Positions 49,519 through 60,300 of a stretch of DNA of 64,000 nt are shown piece by piece (positions within the stretch are counted from its first letter, which is position 1; each line of letters opens with the position of its first letter). The position numbers and the translations under genes were made by a program. This DNA is from Aliivibrio fischeri. GTDB taxonomy: Bacteria; Pseudomonadota; Gammaproteobacteria; Enterobacterales; Vibrionaceae. Below the pieces are notes generated by a model, which was not told the origin of the DNA, made no database searches, and was given only the letters and a program-made list of their open reading frames with translations. The DNA lies in assembly GCF_009727955.1 (NCBI RefSeq), contig NZ_WOBR01000002.1, positions 186,001-250,000 of the forward strand. Reading direction: 5' to 3'.

Positions 49519-49554
49519 TGTGCAGTACATATGGGGGGGGTACAGTACTGCACA
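49519..49554. repeat. 10-base perfect inverted repeat with G8 tract
   Basis: TGTGCAGTAC (49519-49528) and GTACTGCACA (49545-49554) are perfect inverted copies around a 16-base centre that contains eight consecutive G residues (49533-49540). It lies in the 174-base gap between ulaE and the small unknown gene. No T run follows, so it is not a standard terminator. Confidence 0.6.
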
Positions 49555-49592
49555 ACAGCAAAACGCATTTATTTAATAACGATTAAACGATG

Positions 49593-50474
49593 TTAATCAG
49601 AGAATATCCTTAGTAACCCAACGTCATCACAGGTTTTGTTTAACCTCTCCTTTGCAAGAATAATATTCTCTTTCCAATTAGCATCTTGCGCCCACATTTC
49701 AATAACAAGAGGAACCACACATTGTGTCTCTTTCAATGTATTTAAAATGGCTTTGAAATCGACTTCACCATCACCAATAACTAAATCTCGAAACTGCCCT
49801 TTATATTCAGCCGTTACACAATACGTATCTTTAAGGTGTATTTGAGTAATATGCGGCTTACTTAATTTAAGCTCAGTAACAATGTCATAATTCCATCCTG
49901 AAATATTCCCTACATCAGGATACGCCGTAAAATAAGGAGAGTTAACTTCACGGTTTAACACTTCAAACTTACTCAATGAATTAAGATAATCGGTATCCAT
50001 TATCTCAACAGCCAACATCACCCCTGCTCTCTCAGCAAGTTGCGCTGAAAGCTTCATACCTTCAATAAAGCATTGATGTGTCTGTTTATCTGCTGGCTCA
50101 TAATAAACATCATAACCAGCCAATTGAATTGTTCTAATACCCAATTTATAAGCAAGTGTGATCGCTTTTTCCATATGAATAACCGCTTGCTCACGAATTG
50201 CGGCATCAGCAGATCCAAAAGGAAATTTTCGATGAGCACTTAGACACATTGAGTGTAAAGGCACATCATATTTTTCACAAAGACGACGTAAACCATACAC
50301 TTCTTCATCATTCCAATCTAAGCGACTGCGACGCTCATCAGATTCATCAACAGAAATCTCTAGAAAATCAAATCCTAGCTCTTTAGTTGTCTTTAGCTTT
50401 TCTTCCCAACTGAATTCATTTGGAAGCGCTTTTTCATAAAGACCTATACGATGGCGTTCTAAATTCTTATACAT
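49593..50474 (-). CDS. ulaE: L-ribulose-5-phosphate 3-epimerase UlaE
   Basis: Converts L-xylulose 5-phosphate to L-ribulose 5-phosphate in ascorbate fermentation. From the ATG at 50474 (MYKNLERHRIGLYEKALP) the product is 293 residues, with AGAGGG just upstream; a longer reading from 50492 adds six residues. It has a TIM-barrel sugar-phosphate isomerase/epimerase fold with metal-site-like segments LEISVDESDERRSRLDW and AVEIMDTDYL. It is the last gene of the ula operon, 8 bases after ulaD. Confidence 0.93.
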   Translation of the reverse strand: MYKNLERHRIGLYEKALPNEFSWEEKLKTTKELGFDFLEISVDESDERRSRLDWNDEEVYGLRRLCEKYDVPLHSMCLSAHRKFPFGSADAAIREQAVIHMEKAITLAYKLGIRTIQLAGYDVYYEPADKQTHQCFIEGMKLSAQLAERAGVMLAVEIMDTDYLNSLSKFEVLNREVNSPYFTAYPDVGNISGWNYDIVTELKLSKPHITQIHLKDTYCVTAEYKGQFRDLVIGDGEVDFKAILNTLKETQCVVPLVIEMWAQDANWKENIILAKERLNKTCDDVGLLRIFSD

Positions 50475-50482
50475 AACACCCT

Positions 50483-51130
50483 CTAATTCCAATAACGATT
50501 AATTTGTGCTTTTAATGCTTCCGCCGTTTCCTTCCCTTTTTTTCCAGCAAGAGCCCTACCCGCAATAAACGTTTTTGCTTTAATACCTTCGAACAAATAC
50601 AGATTTTCAGGAACAATCCCACCAGTAATAGATAACTCAAGGCCTAACTCTGACAGCGCGCGCATTTTTACAAGGTCTTCTTCAGTCCAGCCTACACCAG
50701 CTAATTCTGCATCGCGAGAGCGGTGGTAAATGGCTTGTGATACGCCAAGATCAACCCAAGACTGCGCATCTTCCATTGTCCAATTGCCATAAATTTCAAT
50801 TTGGATTTCACCATTAAATTCATCCGCAACTTTCTTACAAGCGCCAATAGTCGCAATATGCGCTGCTGCTGAAACAGTAATCCAATCAGCCCCAGCCTCA
50901 AATGCCATGCGGGCCAAAATTGCCCCACCATCCGTCGTTTTCATATCACAGACTAAAATGTGATTAGGATGATTTTTTCGTAATGTAGATACCGCTGACA
51001 TGCCCTCAGCAAAAGCCAAAATAGTGCCGACTTCAATTACATCGACAAAGCTTTCAACATTAGCCGCCACGTCAATAGCAGCAGGTAAGTTTGTTTGATC
51101 TAGGGCGATTTGAATCATTGGTTTAGTCAT
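50483..51130 (-). CDS. ulaD: 3-keto-L-gulonate-6-phosphate decarboxylase UlaD
   Basis: Decarboxylates 3-keto-L-gulonate 6-phosphate to L-xylulose 5-phosphate. From the ATG at 51130 (MTKPMIQIALDQTNLPAA) the product is 215 residues, with AAAGGAT upstream. The OMP-decarboxylase superfamily motif DMKTTDGG is present, plus ITVSAAAH and the phosphate-site SITGGI. The GTG at 51154 is an unlikely longer start. The preceding HAD gene ends only 4 bases away. Confidence 0.94.
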   Translation of the reverse strand: MTKPMIQIALDQTNLPAAIDVAANVESFVDVIEVGTILAFAEGMSAVSTLRKNHPNHILVCDMKTTDGGAILARMAFEAGADWITVSAAAHIATIGACKKVADEFNGEIQIEIYGNWTMEDAQSWVDLGVSQAIYHRSRDAELAGVGWTEEDLVKMRALSELGLELSITGGIVPENLYLFEGIKAKTFIAGRALAGKKGKETAEALKAQINRYWN

Positions 51131-51134
51131 GTTG

Positions 51135-51956
51135 TTATCCTTTAATTTGTTCACGTATCAAATGGGCTAAGCCATCATTATTGTTATTCGTTGAGCACAC
51201 AGCTTGAGCGTGTGACTTTACAATGTCGTCAGCATTCAGCATTGCGACGCCTAATCCTGCATATTTGAGCATTGATATATCATTGTGATTATCACCAACC
51301 GCTATAACATCCGATGCTTGATAACCTAGTTCTGAAATATATTCTGAAAGACGAAGACCTTTACTGTTTCCTTTAGCTGCAAAGTCAATTCGATTTGACC
51401 AAGAACGCTCTCCATTAAAGTTCGATTCAACCCAAGGGTGTTGCAGTAAACTATCCACAGCACCTTGTTCTCCTTCCACAACAAACTTCCAAACATGCTC
51501 TGCCTGGTTCGCGGTTTCAATAAATGAATCGACTCGATATATTTGTGGTCTATGTTGCTTTGGCGCTGTTGCTGCCCACTCTTCCAATACCAACATGTAA
51601 GCAAATGGGTTGTAATTGGAGTACGTCATCGCATTAGTGATATACATCACCATCTTGAGTTGAAATTCTTCAGCCATATCAATGAAGGTCAATGCGTTTT
51701 GTTTTTCTATCGCATTTTGTTTAAGAACCGTTTCACTCTGGTAGTCATAAACATAAGTGCCATTACAGCAAATGATTGGAGTATCAAGACCTAATTCATA
51801 ATAGTAAGGTCTCGCTGCCGTATGATGTCTCCCTGTAACGATGACAACATGACAATACTTTTTGACTTCTTGAATTGCCTTTTTTACTTCTGGATGAATC
51901 GTATGGTTATCAGTTAACACCGTTCCATCCAGATCCAATGCAAGCACTTTATACAT
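51135..51956 (-). CDS. HAD-superfamily (Cof-type) phosphatase in the ula operon
   Basis: 273-residue Cof/IIB-type HAD hydrolase. Motif I ALDLDGTVLTDNH near residue 5 gives the nucleophile and acid Asp, motif II is VIVTGRHH, and the C-terminal GDNHNDISML is motif III/IV. The start at 51956 is chosen because motif I begins six residues in. It overlaps no neighbour but ends 4 bases before ulaD and begins 35 bases from the ulaF stop, so it is inside the ascorbate operon. E. coli ula has no such gene. The substrate is unknown; a pathway sugar phosphate is a guess. Confidence 0.85.
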   Translation of the reverse strand: MYKVLALDLDGTVLTDNHTIHPEVKKAIQEVKKYCHVVIVTGRHHTAARPYYYELGLDTPIICCNGTYVYDYQSETVLKQNAIEKQNALTFIDMAEEFQLKMVMYITNAMTYSNYNPFAYMLVLEEWAATAPKQHRPQIYRVDSFIETANQAEHVWKFVVEGEQGAVDSLLQHPWVESNFNGERSWSNRIDFAAKGNSKGLRLSEYISELGYQASDVIAVGDNHNDISMLKYAGLGVAMLNADDIVKSHAQAVCSTNNNNDGLAHLIREQIKG

Positions 51957-51991
51957 AGAATGTTCTCTCATTATATGAATGACCTTTGTTA

Positions 51992-52696
51992 TCAAATCTT
52001 ATGCTGTCCGTAATAAGCGTTTTCTCCATGCTTACGTAGATAGTGCTTATCTGATAATTCTGGTTGGATTTTGATACCACTATTAAGAGAACGTGTAGCT
52101 AGAGCCATCGCTGACACTTCCTCTAATACAACGGCATTATGAACAGCATCGTTTGCATCCTTCCCCCAAGAAAATGGAGCATGTCCGGCAACGATAACAC
52201 TAGGTACAGCCATAGGATCAATATCTCTATGAGCGAACTCTTCGATGATGACTAACCCTGTATTTTTCTCATATTCTTCAGCAATTTCGACATTTGATAA
52301 TCGACGAGTGCATGGAATATCGCCATAAAAATAATCAGCATGTGTTGTACCTAGAGCTGGGATATCAATGCCAGCTTGTGCCCAAATAGTCGCGCTGCGT
52401 GAGTGAGTATGAACGACACCACCAGTACCAGGAAATGCTTTATAGATCTCAAGGTGAGTTGCAGTATCACTTGAAGGATTTAATGTCCCTTCCACAACAG
52501 TACCTTCAAGATCGACAATGACCATGTCGTCGATTGTCATATCACAGTACTCTACCCCTGACGGCTTAATGGCAATCACACCACGTTCGCGATCAATCTC
52601 AGAAACATTACCCCAAGTAAAAGTCACTAACCCATATTTAGGTAGTTGCAAATTAGCGTTTAGTACCCGCTGTTTTAATTCATGATATTGTGACAT
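51992..52696 (-). CDS. ulaF: L-ribulose-5-phosphate 4-epimerase UlaF
   Basis: Converts L-ribulose 5-phosphate to D-xylulose 5-phosphate, the link to the pentose phosphate pathway. The 234-residue class II aldolase-family protein has the [11 protein letters not shown] and KPSGVEY segments and zinc histidines in VVHTHSRSA (His96, His98). AraD is a paralogue; the ula context decides the name. Confidence 0.93.
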   Translation of the reverse strand: MSQYHELKQRVLNANLQLPKYGLVTFTWGNVSEIDRERGVIAIKPSGVEYCDMTIDDMVIVDLEGTVVEGTLNPSSDTATHLEIYKAFPGTGGVVHTHSRSATIWAQAGIDIPALGTTHADYFYGDIPCTRRLSNVEIAEEYEKNTGLVIIEEFAHRDIDPMAVPSVIVAGHAPFSWGKDANDAVHNAVVLEEVSAMALATRSLNSGIKIQPELSDKHYLRKHGENAYYGQHKI

Positions 52697-52705
52697 TGTG
52701 CCTCC

Positions 52706-53185
52706 TTATGCTGCTTCAGCTTCCGCCAACGCAGCATCAATTAAACAAGCTACATCATCAGCAGTTTTACATGCGCGAAGTTTCGAAAAATCCTCATCAA
52801 ACTCAATTAAATTAGCAACCTGCATTGTGCCTTCTATATGTTCATCAGAGTCTTTACCCGCAAGAGTAATCAAAACATCCACAGGCTCATCGACACCTTC
52901 AAATATAATTGGGGTTTCTAATACCGTTAGTGCAAAACCCGTTTTAATAACACCATCTTCAGGACGGCAATGAGGCAATGCAAAAGCATCATGAATGCAA
53001 ATATAAGGACCTTCCTCGCCAATCGCTTTAATGATTGCATCGTAATAACGCGCTTCAACGACACCTGCGCTTACAAGAGCATCCGTTCCTAACTTGATTG
53101 CTGATTTCCAATCCGTTGCTTTCGCATTTAGTTGGATAGAGTTATTTTGGATAAGAGATTCTTTTAAGTTCATTGTTTTGCTCAC
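52706..53185 (-). CDS. ulaC: Ascorbate PTS enzyme IIA UlaC
   Basis: 159-residue PTS EIIA protein of the mannitol/fructose type that carries phosphate to UlaB. The phosphorylated His is His72 in ALPHCRPE. It precedes ulaF by 9 bases and follows the fused ulaAB by 52 bases. Confidence 0.93.
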   Translation of the reverse strand: MSKTMNLKESLIQNNSIQLNAKATDWKSAIKLGTDALVSAGVVEARYYDAIIKAIGEEGPYICIHDAFALPHCRPEDGVIKTGFALTVLETPIIFEGVDEPVDVLITLAGKDSDEHIEGTMQVANLIEFDEDFSKLRACKTADDVACLIDAALAEAEAA

Positions 53186-53237
53186 TTATTGAATTATTTT
53201 TATGGGCTCGGCAACAATGAGTTACCGAGCTTTTTTA

Positions 53238-55022
53238 TTATTTATGGAAGTTATTTTCGATAATTGAAACTAGCTCATCACCAAAGGTTTTCACCATGAT
53301 CATGTTCTTCACTGCTAATTGCTGCTTGCCTTCCGGGAGACCTGTAATTTTTGCAGCTAATGCAACAGAGGTAACAATGATGTCAAATGAACCTAAATGA
53401 GATTTGTAATCCGTGATTGCACTATTAAAAGTCAAGCTCGGAATGCCTTTTTTATCTAGATATTCTTTAATTTTCTTTGAACACATCATTGAAGAACCTT
53501 GACCAGAGCCACAACATACAAGCACTCGTACTGGTTTTTGATTTTCTAGATTAGTGGTTTTAGATGTTTCAGATTGAGGGGTAATTTCAACTTCAACCTC
53601 AATACCTTCAGGAGTTATCGCAGTCATAATTTCAGAACTTGCAGCATCTTCTTCTGCTCGTAGCTGTTTTGATGCAAAGTACATATACACACCAGCAAGC
53701 GCTAAAATAAAGAAGAAGAAAAGACTCGAGCTTGATATCCCTTGCATAATTGGAGGGAAGACTAGAGCCCAATCAGCCATGCCCATCCAACCATTAAATT
53801 CAGTCCCTGATTGAGCAAAAATATGAATAGCCCATGCTGAACCAACAACTTCAATAACACCCATCACAAAACAGATTTTCATGACTGCTTTCCAGCCACC
53901 AAAATGGTTTGCGAATACACCAATAGTTGCGTTCGAGAAAAACATTGGGATGAAGCCTGGAATGATCATGATTGGTGCATCAAATGCCAGCATTGCAAGC
54001 ACTGCTGTAAATTGACCAACCGCTCCCCACATAAAACCAAATACCATTGCATTTGGTGAATATGCGTAAATTGCAGCACAATCAATAGCCAGAACTGCAT
54101 TAGGAATTAAGCGTTGTGAAATACCATTAAACGCTTCAGATAATTCAGCAACGAACATACGAACGCCCGTTACGATAACTTGAATTGCTACAGCGAACTT
54201 AAGGCCAGTTTCAAAAATGTAGATAAGCCAGTGCGTTTTACCTGCCATATCTTGAAGATTATCTAAACCAAATGAGAGAAGAATAATGCCGAAGAATGCT
54301 GTCATAACTAGTGTAGTCGCAGCAATACTATCGTGGAAAATATGTAACCATTTAGGCAGGTTTATATGATCTACACTGTCATTTTTATCACCTAGCTTAG
54401 GCGCAACTTTGGTCGCAATCCATGAAGCAAATTGCTGTTGGTGACCTATCGAAAAACCAGCACCTCCGGTAACTTCTTGGGTCGGTTTGAACATGATGTT
54501 AGATGAAATACCCCAGTACAACGCCATCAATATTGCTGAATAAATAATGGTTTCCCACATACTTGCGCCAAGCACAAAGTAAAATACCGCAATAAGCCCC
54601 GCTTGCTGAAACATAATATGTCCAGTAAGCATAATGGTCCGAATACCCGTAATACGACGAAAAGCAACAAGAAGAATATTTAATCCAAGAGCTAGTAATA
54701 CAGCATAACCAACCCACGAATAATTATCTCCCATGGTTTCCATTGTGGACATCATGGAGGTGTATGGGTCAATTACTGAACCTGTTAATCCATGAATTTC
54801 ACTCATTTTCTCAATCACAGGTTTAAAACCTGCAACCAAAGTTCCCGCTCCGACTTGCACAATCATGAAACCAACAATGGTTTTGATTGAACCAGAGATA
54901 ACCGTAGTGGCATCTCGCTTAAGAAGTATGTAACCCAGACAGGTGACTAAACCAAGCAGCAATGGTGCTTTAGTCATTACCTGACTGTAAAAAATATAGA
55001 AGATATCGTATAAGAACTCCAT
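53238..55022 (-). CDS. ulaA: Ascorbate PTS enzyme IIC-IIB fusion (UlaA-UlaB)
   Basis: 594-residue protein joining a membrane IIC ascorbate permease (about residues 1-450, about 11 helices, UlaA homologue) to a cytoplasmic IIB domain (about 495-594, UlaB homologue) through an acidic linker. The IIB phosphorylation site is Cys504 in [11 protein letters not shown]. In E. coli UlaA and UlaB are separate proteins. It imports L-ascorbate as ascorbate 6-phosphate. First gene of the leftward operon. Confidence 0.93.
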   Translation of the reverse strand: MEFLYDIFYIFYSQVMTKAPLLLGLVTCLGYILLKRDATTVISGSIKTIVGFMIVQVGAGTLVAGFKPVIEKMSEIHGLTGSVIDPYTSMMSTMETMGDNYSWVGYAVLLALGLNILLVAFRRITGIRTIMLTGHIMFQQAGLIAVFYFVLGASMWETIIYSAILMALYWGISSNIMFKPTQEVTGGAGFSIGHQQQFASWIATKVAPKLGDKNDSVDHINLPKWLHIFHDSIAATTLVMTAFFGIILLSFGLDNLQDMAGKTHWLIYIFETGLKFAVAIQVIVTGVRMFVAELSEAFNGISQRLIPNAVLAIDCAAIYAYSPNAMVFGFMWGAVGQFTAVLAMLAFDAPIMIIPGFIPMFFSNATIGVFANHFGGWKAVMKICFVMGVIEVVGSAWAIHIFAQSGTEFNGWMGMADWALVFPPIMQGISSSSLFFFFILALAGVYMYFASKQLRAEEDAASSEIMTAITPEGIEVEVEITPQSETSKTTNLENQKPVRVLVCCGSGQGSSMMCSKKIKEYLDKKGIPSLTFNSAITDYKSHLGSFDIIVTSVALAAKITGLPEGKQQLAVKNMIMVKTFGDELVSIIENNFHK

Positions 55023-55364
55023 ATCTTTACCCCTAATATAATTTTGTAGTTTTAATGGTTTGTAGGATTTAGTGATGTCTCATTTTGCTCACGAACTAGA
55101 CTTTAACAATCAAAAGTAATCATTCAATGCTCATTTGTGATTATTTTGATTTATATCAATAATTATCCTTTGCAATCGTTCCAATTGAGCTATCGATCAC
55201 ACCAAAAAACAACAATTACCTTAAAATCAATAAGTTAAAAAACATTGTGATTTAGTTCTACTTTTTACCACCATATAATTTGACAATCAAATTTGTGATT
55301 ATTAGAATCAAATTAAATCACAAGTAATCATAAAATTGTCATCAAGACAAACCGAGTGATAAAT
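55023..55364. promoter_or_regulatory. ulaA-ulaR divergent control region
   Basis: A 342-base gap with no gene. It holds TTTGTGATTATT at 55134-55145 and 55292-55303, TTGTGATTT at 55245-55253 and an inverted copy AATCACAA at 55316-55323. The 55293-55323 pair forms an inverted repeat TTGTGATT-N15-AATCACAA, a candidate UlaR operator. A perfect FNR-type dyad overlaps the first repeat. Motif positions are seen; binding is inferred. Confidence 0.55.
55146..55159. promoter_or_regulatory. Perfect FNR-type dyad TTGAT-TTAT-ATCAA
   Basis: A full match to TTGAT-N4-ATCAA. It lies 124-137 bases from the ulaA start, and no well-placed -10 element could be fixed at class II distance, so its role is unproven. 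Anaerobic control would suit a fermentative ascorbate pathway. Confidence 0.55.
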
Positions 55365-56120
55365 ATGAATGAACTACAAAGACATAACGGCATCTTGTCG
55401 TTATTAGAAGAAAAACAGACGATTAACGTTTCGAACATTATTGAAAGCTTCAATGTTTCGCCAGCTACAGCAAGACGTGATATCGCTAAATTAGATGAGC
55501 TAGGTAAATTAAGAAAAGTTCGTAACGGTGCTGAACGTGTTGAAAACCAAAAAAGAAAATGGTCTCCATTAAACATAAACAGCACTGAATTTTATGAAGA
55601 GAAAGCGCGTATAGCACAAACCGCTGCCGATTTGTGTCAGCCAGGAGATAGCGTTGTTATTAACTGCGGCTCAACCGCATTTCTATTAGGGCAACAGCTT
55701 TGTGGCGATGATGTTCAAATTGTGACGAACTACTTCCCGTTAGCCAGCTATTTGATTAATGAAGATCACGATGATGTCATCATTATTGGAGGGCAATATA
55801 ACAAGGCACAAAATATATTTTTAAATCCTGCTCCTAATTCTCTAGGTGGTTATGCCGGAAACTGGATGTTTACATCAGGAAAAGGACTTACCGATGCAGG
55901 GTTATACAAGGCCGATATGCTGACAGCTGTTGCAGAGCAACAAATGCTAGAGCAAATCGACAAACTTGTAGTTGTGGTTGATAGTTCAAAGATAGGTCAA
56001 CGTACCGGCATGCTTTTTTGCCCAACAAAACAAATCGATATTGTTATAACAGGTAAAGATGCAAACCCTGAGGTGATCAAATTAATTAAAGCTCAAGGGA
56101 CACAAGTTATCTTGGTATAA
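55365..56120 (+). CDS. ulaR: Ascorbate utilisation repressor UlaR (DeoR family)
   Basis: Repressor of ula genes that responds to L-ascorbate 6-phosphate in E. coli. From the ATG at 55365 (MNELQRHNGIL) the product is 251 residues, the E. coli length. The helix-turn-helix FNVSPATARRDIAKLDE and the sensor-domain pieces INCGSTAFLLGQ and FTSGKGLTDAGLYK match UlaR closely. A GTG at 55356 is an unlikely alternative. Confidence 0.93.
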   Translation: MNELQRHNGILSLLEEKQTINVSNIIESFNVSPATARRDIAKLDELGKLRKVRNGAERVENQKRKWSPLNINSTEFYEEKARIAQTAADLCQPGDSVVINCGSTAFLLGQQLCGDDVQIVTNYFPLASYLINEDHDDVIIIGGQYNKAQNIFLNPAPNSLGGYAGNWMFTSGKGLTDAGLYKADMLTAVAEQQMLEQIDKLVVVVDSSKIGQRTGMLFCPTKQIDIVITGKDANPEVIKLIKAQGTQVILV

Positions 56121-56261
56121 CAATTAGTTCAAAATAACAAACGGGGTAATAAACCCTAAAAAAAATAATAATTATTTAGCTCAGTGTCTTAAATATCAAT
56201 TAAGACGCTCGGCTCCCTACATCCTAAATAAATTTAAAAATAAGAAACAGAAGGTATTAAC

Positions 56262-57329
56262 ATGAGCAACGTAAATGAAATCACTCGCGAATCTTGGATC
56301 TTAAATACATTCCCTGAGTGGGGAACTTGGTTAAATGAAGAAATCGAACAAACAGTTATTCAACCAAATACATTTTCTATGTGGTGGCTTGGTTGTACTG
56401 GTATTTGGCTAAAATCCGAAGGTGGTGCAAATCTATCAATGGACTTCTGGTGCGGTACTGGTAAAAAAACTCAAGCTGTTCAGAAAATGAAAAATCAACA
56501 CCAAATGATGCGTATGGGTGGTGTTGAAGCTCTTCAACCCAATCTACGTACGGCTATCTTTCCTCTAGACCCATTTGCAATTAAAGAAATAGATGCCGTA
56601 ATGGCGTCTCATGATCATGGTGATCATATTGATATCAACGTTGCTGCAGCCGTTCTACAAAACTGTGGTGATCACGTTAAATTTATTGGTCCTAAAGCAT
56701 GTGTTGAGTTATGGATGAAATGGGGTGTTCCAGAAGAACGCTGTGTTATCGCTAAAGTTGGTGATGAAATTAAGATCAAAGATGTAAATATTAAAGTATT
56801 AGACGCATTTGATCGTACAGCGTTAGTTACTCTTCCAGAAGGTACATCTTCGTTAGATAAAGAAATTCTAGATGGTATGGATGACCGCGCAGTTAATTAC
56901 TTAGTGGAAACTACTGGTGGTTCTGTTTATCACTCGGGTGATTCACATTACTCAAACTACTACGCAAAACACGGTAACGATCATAAAATCGACATAGCGC
57001 TACTTTCTTATGGTGAAAACCCTCGTGGTGTAACGGACAAAATGACATCTTCTGATATTTTACGTGCTGCAGAATCACTTAATTGTGAAGTTGTCGTACC
57101 TTTCCATCACGATATTTGGGCTAACTTCCAAAATGATCCTCGTGAAATTGAAGTGTTATGGAACATGAAGAAAGAACGTCTTCAATACGGATTTGCTCCA
57201 TTCTTCTGGCAAGTAGGCGGAAAGTATACTTACCCAACAGATAAAGGCCGTATACATTACCAACACTTCCGTGGATTTACTGATATCTTTAAAAATGATC
57301 CAGAATTACCTTATCGTGCATTCTTATAA
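56262..57329 (+). CDS. ulaG: L-ascorbate-6-phosphate lactonase UlaG
   Basis: Metal-dependent lactonase of the metallo-beta-lactamase fold that opens ascorbate 6-phosphate to 3-keto-L-gulonate 6-phosphate; cytoplasmic. The 355-residue protein matches E. coli UlaG in length. The metal motif [11 protein letters not shown] is near residue 114, and further ligand-region segments are YHSGDSHY and VVPFHHD. It is preceded by AGAAGGT and follows ulaR by 141 bases. Confidence 0.95.
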   Translation: MSNVNEITRESWILNTFPEWGTWLNEEIEQTVIQPNTFSMWWLGCTGIWLKSEGGANLSMDFWCGTGKKTQAVQKMKNQHQMMRMGGVEALQPNLRTAIFPLDPFAIKEIDAVMASHDHGDHIDINVAAAVLQNCGDHVKFIGPKACVELWMKWGVPEERCVIAKVGDEIKIKDVNIKVLDAFDRTALVTLPEGTSSLDKEILDGMDDRAVNYLVETTGGSVYHSGDSHYSNYYAKHGNDHKIDIALLSYGENPRGVTDKMTSSDILRAAESLNCEVVVPFHHDIWANFQNDPREIEVLWNMKKERLQYGFAPFFWQVGGKYTYPTDKGRIHYQHFRGFTDIFKNDPELPYRAFL

Positions 57330-57346
57330 CACACATTAAAATAGAC

Positions 57347-57377
57347 AAAAGGGAGCACAAATGCTCCCTTCTTTTTA
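57347..57377. terminator. Bidirectional terminator between ulaG and crbS
   Basis: Stem AAGGGAGC / GCTCCCTT with a 6-base loop and a T run, between convergent genes. Read leftward it is also followed by T residues, so it can serve crbS. Confidence 0.85.
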
Positions 57378-57390
57378 TTAAGAATACAGT

Positions 57391-60300
57391 TTAGGTGCTA
57401 ACATGACGGTTCAATACTGATCTTAATTTCAATGGTTTTACTGGCTTTGAAATAAACCCAAATCCATTACTTTTAATGCTATCTAGCAGATCCTCGGTTT
57501 TATCTGCACTGATCATCACGCCTTCAAACTGATTACCTAAACGCAAACGGCATTGCTGCAATACTTCTAGTCCTGTTCTGTCGTTATCTAATCGATAATC
57601 AGAAAAAATCACATCTGGAATCCAATCATCTTCTAAACAATGCAAGCTACCAAACAGATCCGTTGCGGTTTTCACTTCACAACCCCAACGAGAAATCAGA
57701 GACTCCATACCAACAAGAATATCCGGCTCATTATCAACGCATAGAACTCGCACTCCACTTAACGGTAATTCAAGCTTTGGGGTTACCGTAGGCATTTTAC
57801 TCTCAACCAGAACACCTCTCTCAAGTGTTACTGAAAATACCGATCCTCTATCGAGCCATGAGCGCAGTGAAATCGTATGTCCTAACACATGAGAAATGCC
57901 ACGAGCAATCGCAAGCCCCAAACCTAACCCTTGATCTGCTCGACTTTGATCTACCCGAGTAAACTCATCAAAAATAGCTTGCTGTTTCTCTTCTGGAATA
58001 CCGATACCATTATCCCAAACATCAATTCGAATTTGGTCTCCTACTCGTCTTGCTCCGAGCACCACTTTACCTTGAGGGTTATATCGAAACGCATTAGTTA
58101 AAAAGTTTTGTACAACTCGACGTAATAATTTTGAATCTGATTCCACCACCACATCAGAATGAATCACTGAAAACTCAATATTCTGTTGTTTGGCTAAAGC
58201 CCCAAATTCCGCTTCTAAATTAGAAAATAATGTTCCTAATGAAAAACCTTGAATGTGCGTTTCTAACTTACCCGCTTCCAATCGAGATATATCAAGTAAG
58301 TCCCCAATTAACTCCTCAGCTGCTCCTAATGCACTTTCTATGTGTCCTGATATTTTTTGTGTTTCTTGATCTTTTGCGACTTCATTTAATGAAGAAGCAA
58401 ACAGACGAGCCGCATTCAATGGCTGCATTAAATCATGACTTACCGCAGCAAGCAGACGTGTTTTTGATTGAGAAGCCAACTCCGCACTTTGGGTTGCACC
58501 AACCAATCGCTGATTTAATTTTTCTAATTCTTTAGTTCGCTCATGCACTCGTGATTCAAGAGTCTCATTGGTTTCTTTTAACGCTTTTTCTGCCTGTCTA
58601 AAGACGGTGATATCGGTAAAACTCATTACAAATCCACCATTGGGCATCGGATTTCCCTGAACCTCGATAACTTGCCCATCAGCTCGAACACGAGAAGAAA
58701 CATGACGAGTACGTCGCTCTAAATGCTCTACTCGACGCTTTACGTGCACTTCAGGATCACCCGGTCCACATAACCCTTGCTCTGCATTATGGCGGATCAC
58801 ATCAGCTATTGGTCTACCCACTTGAATTAACCCCGGAGGAAAAGTAAATAACTCTAAGTAACGCTGATTCCATGCAACTAATTTCATCTGCTTATCAACC
58901 ACAGCAATACCTTGGCTAATATGCTCAATCGCCCCTTGCAACAACCCGCGACTAAAATCATACAATTCAGAAGCTTCATCAACGATGGTTGCCACCTCCT
59001 CCAACTGCATATTGCGACCCTGAAGCGCCGAAGTTAATACTAAACGAGAAGAAGAAGCACCAAATACACCAGCTAATACACGCTCGGTATGACGAATTAA
59101 CGCCGAACTTGCTTGCTGTTGTGGTTGTAATGTTTCACCTTGCTGATTCGAGAATTGACGAAAGGCTTTTTGTGCACGTCTACGTCCAACAAACCGTGAA
59201 GCTAACATTTCTAATTCACCCACCGTCACGCGAGTTTGATACACACTCACATCTTCATTTTCAGGTAATGGAGCACCAACAAAAGAAGCCGCTTGTAAGC
59301 GCTCACTCAATGACGCTCTTGTCACTAAAGAAACCAAAATAAAGAGAATAGAGTTCAAACCAAGACTAAGCATCATCCCCCAATCCGATGTCATCACATT
59401 TAGAGATTGCAACCATTCTGGAGGGGTGATAACCCACAGCAAAAAGTTATTGTCAGCGCTGCCTGCAAGCATTTGAGTTTGGCTCATTAGCGTGATTAAC
59501 CACACTAAGAAACCAATAATTAAACCAGCATATACGCCTTTTCTATTTCCTTGTCGCCAATACAAGCCACCGATTAATGCTGGGGCAAATTGCGCGATAG
59601 CAGCAAACGCCAATAACCCAATAACGGATAACGAATCGATAGAATCGAGTGCTTGATAAAACCCCCATGCCCCCAATAATAGAAGCAAAATGAGTGCTCG
59701 ACGAATAGAAACAAGTAAATGAGAGAAATGACTAAAAGTACGTGATGTCGTTTTGACTTTGCGTAATAACAAAGGCAACACCAAATCATTAGATACCATA
59801 ATAGCCAATGCGATGGTTGATACGATCACCATTCCACTGGCAGCGGAAGTCCCCCCAACAAAGGCGAGTAACGCCATATTCTCTGCACCAACAGAGAGCG
59901 GAACACTAATAACAAAACTATCACTAACACCACCAGAGAGCAGCGCCTGTCCAGCCCAAGAAATAGGTAAAACAAACAAACCAATTAAAACTAAATAACT
60001 TGGAAACACCCAACGAGCGGTTCTTAAATCCTGCGCTTGTTCATTCTCTACAACAGTGGTGTGAAACTGGCGCGGCAAGCAAACTATTGCCGCCATAGTT
60101 AAAATGGTATGAAATAAAAGAGTGATGACATTTGGAGACTGATACGTTTCTTTAGCAATAGAGAACAAATCCACCTTAGGCTCAGAGTAAGCCAAATACA
60201 AAATAAATACACCAACCATTAAAAAAGCAACGAGCTTAACGATCGATTCAAAGGCTACCGCCATCATCAAACCACGGTGATGCTCTGTAGTATCAATGTG

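Noticed and set aside
56185-56205. GTCTTAA / TTAAGAC inverted repeat between ulaR and ulaG
   Set aside because: There is no T run and it is only seven bases, so neither a terminator nor an operator can be supported.
48913-57377. The two AAGGGAG / CTCCCTT hairpins flanking the ula block considered as attachment-site repeats
   Set aside because: Each is a normal terminator with a T run and the shared core is only seven bases, so it is probably chance.
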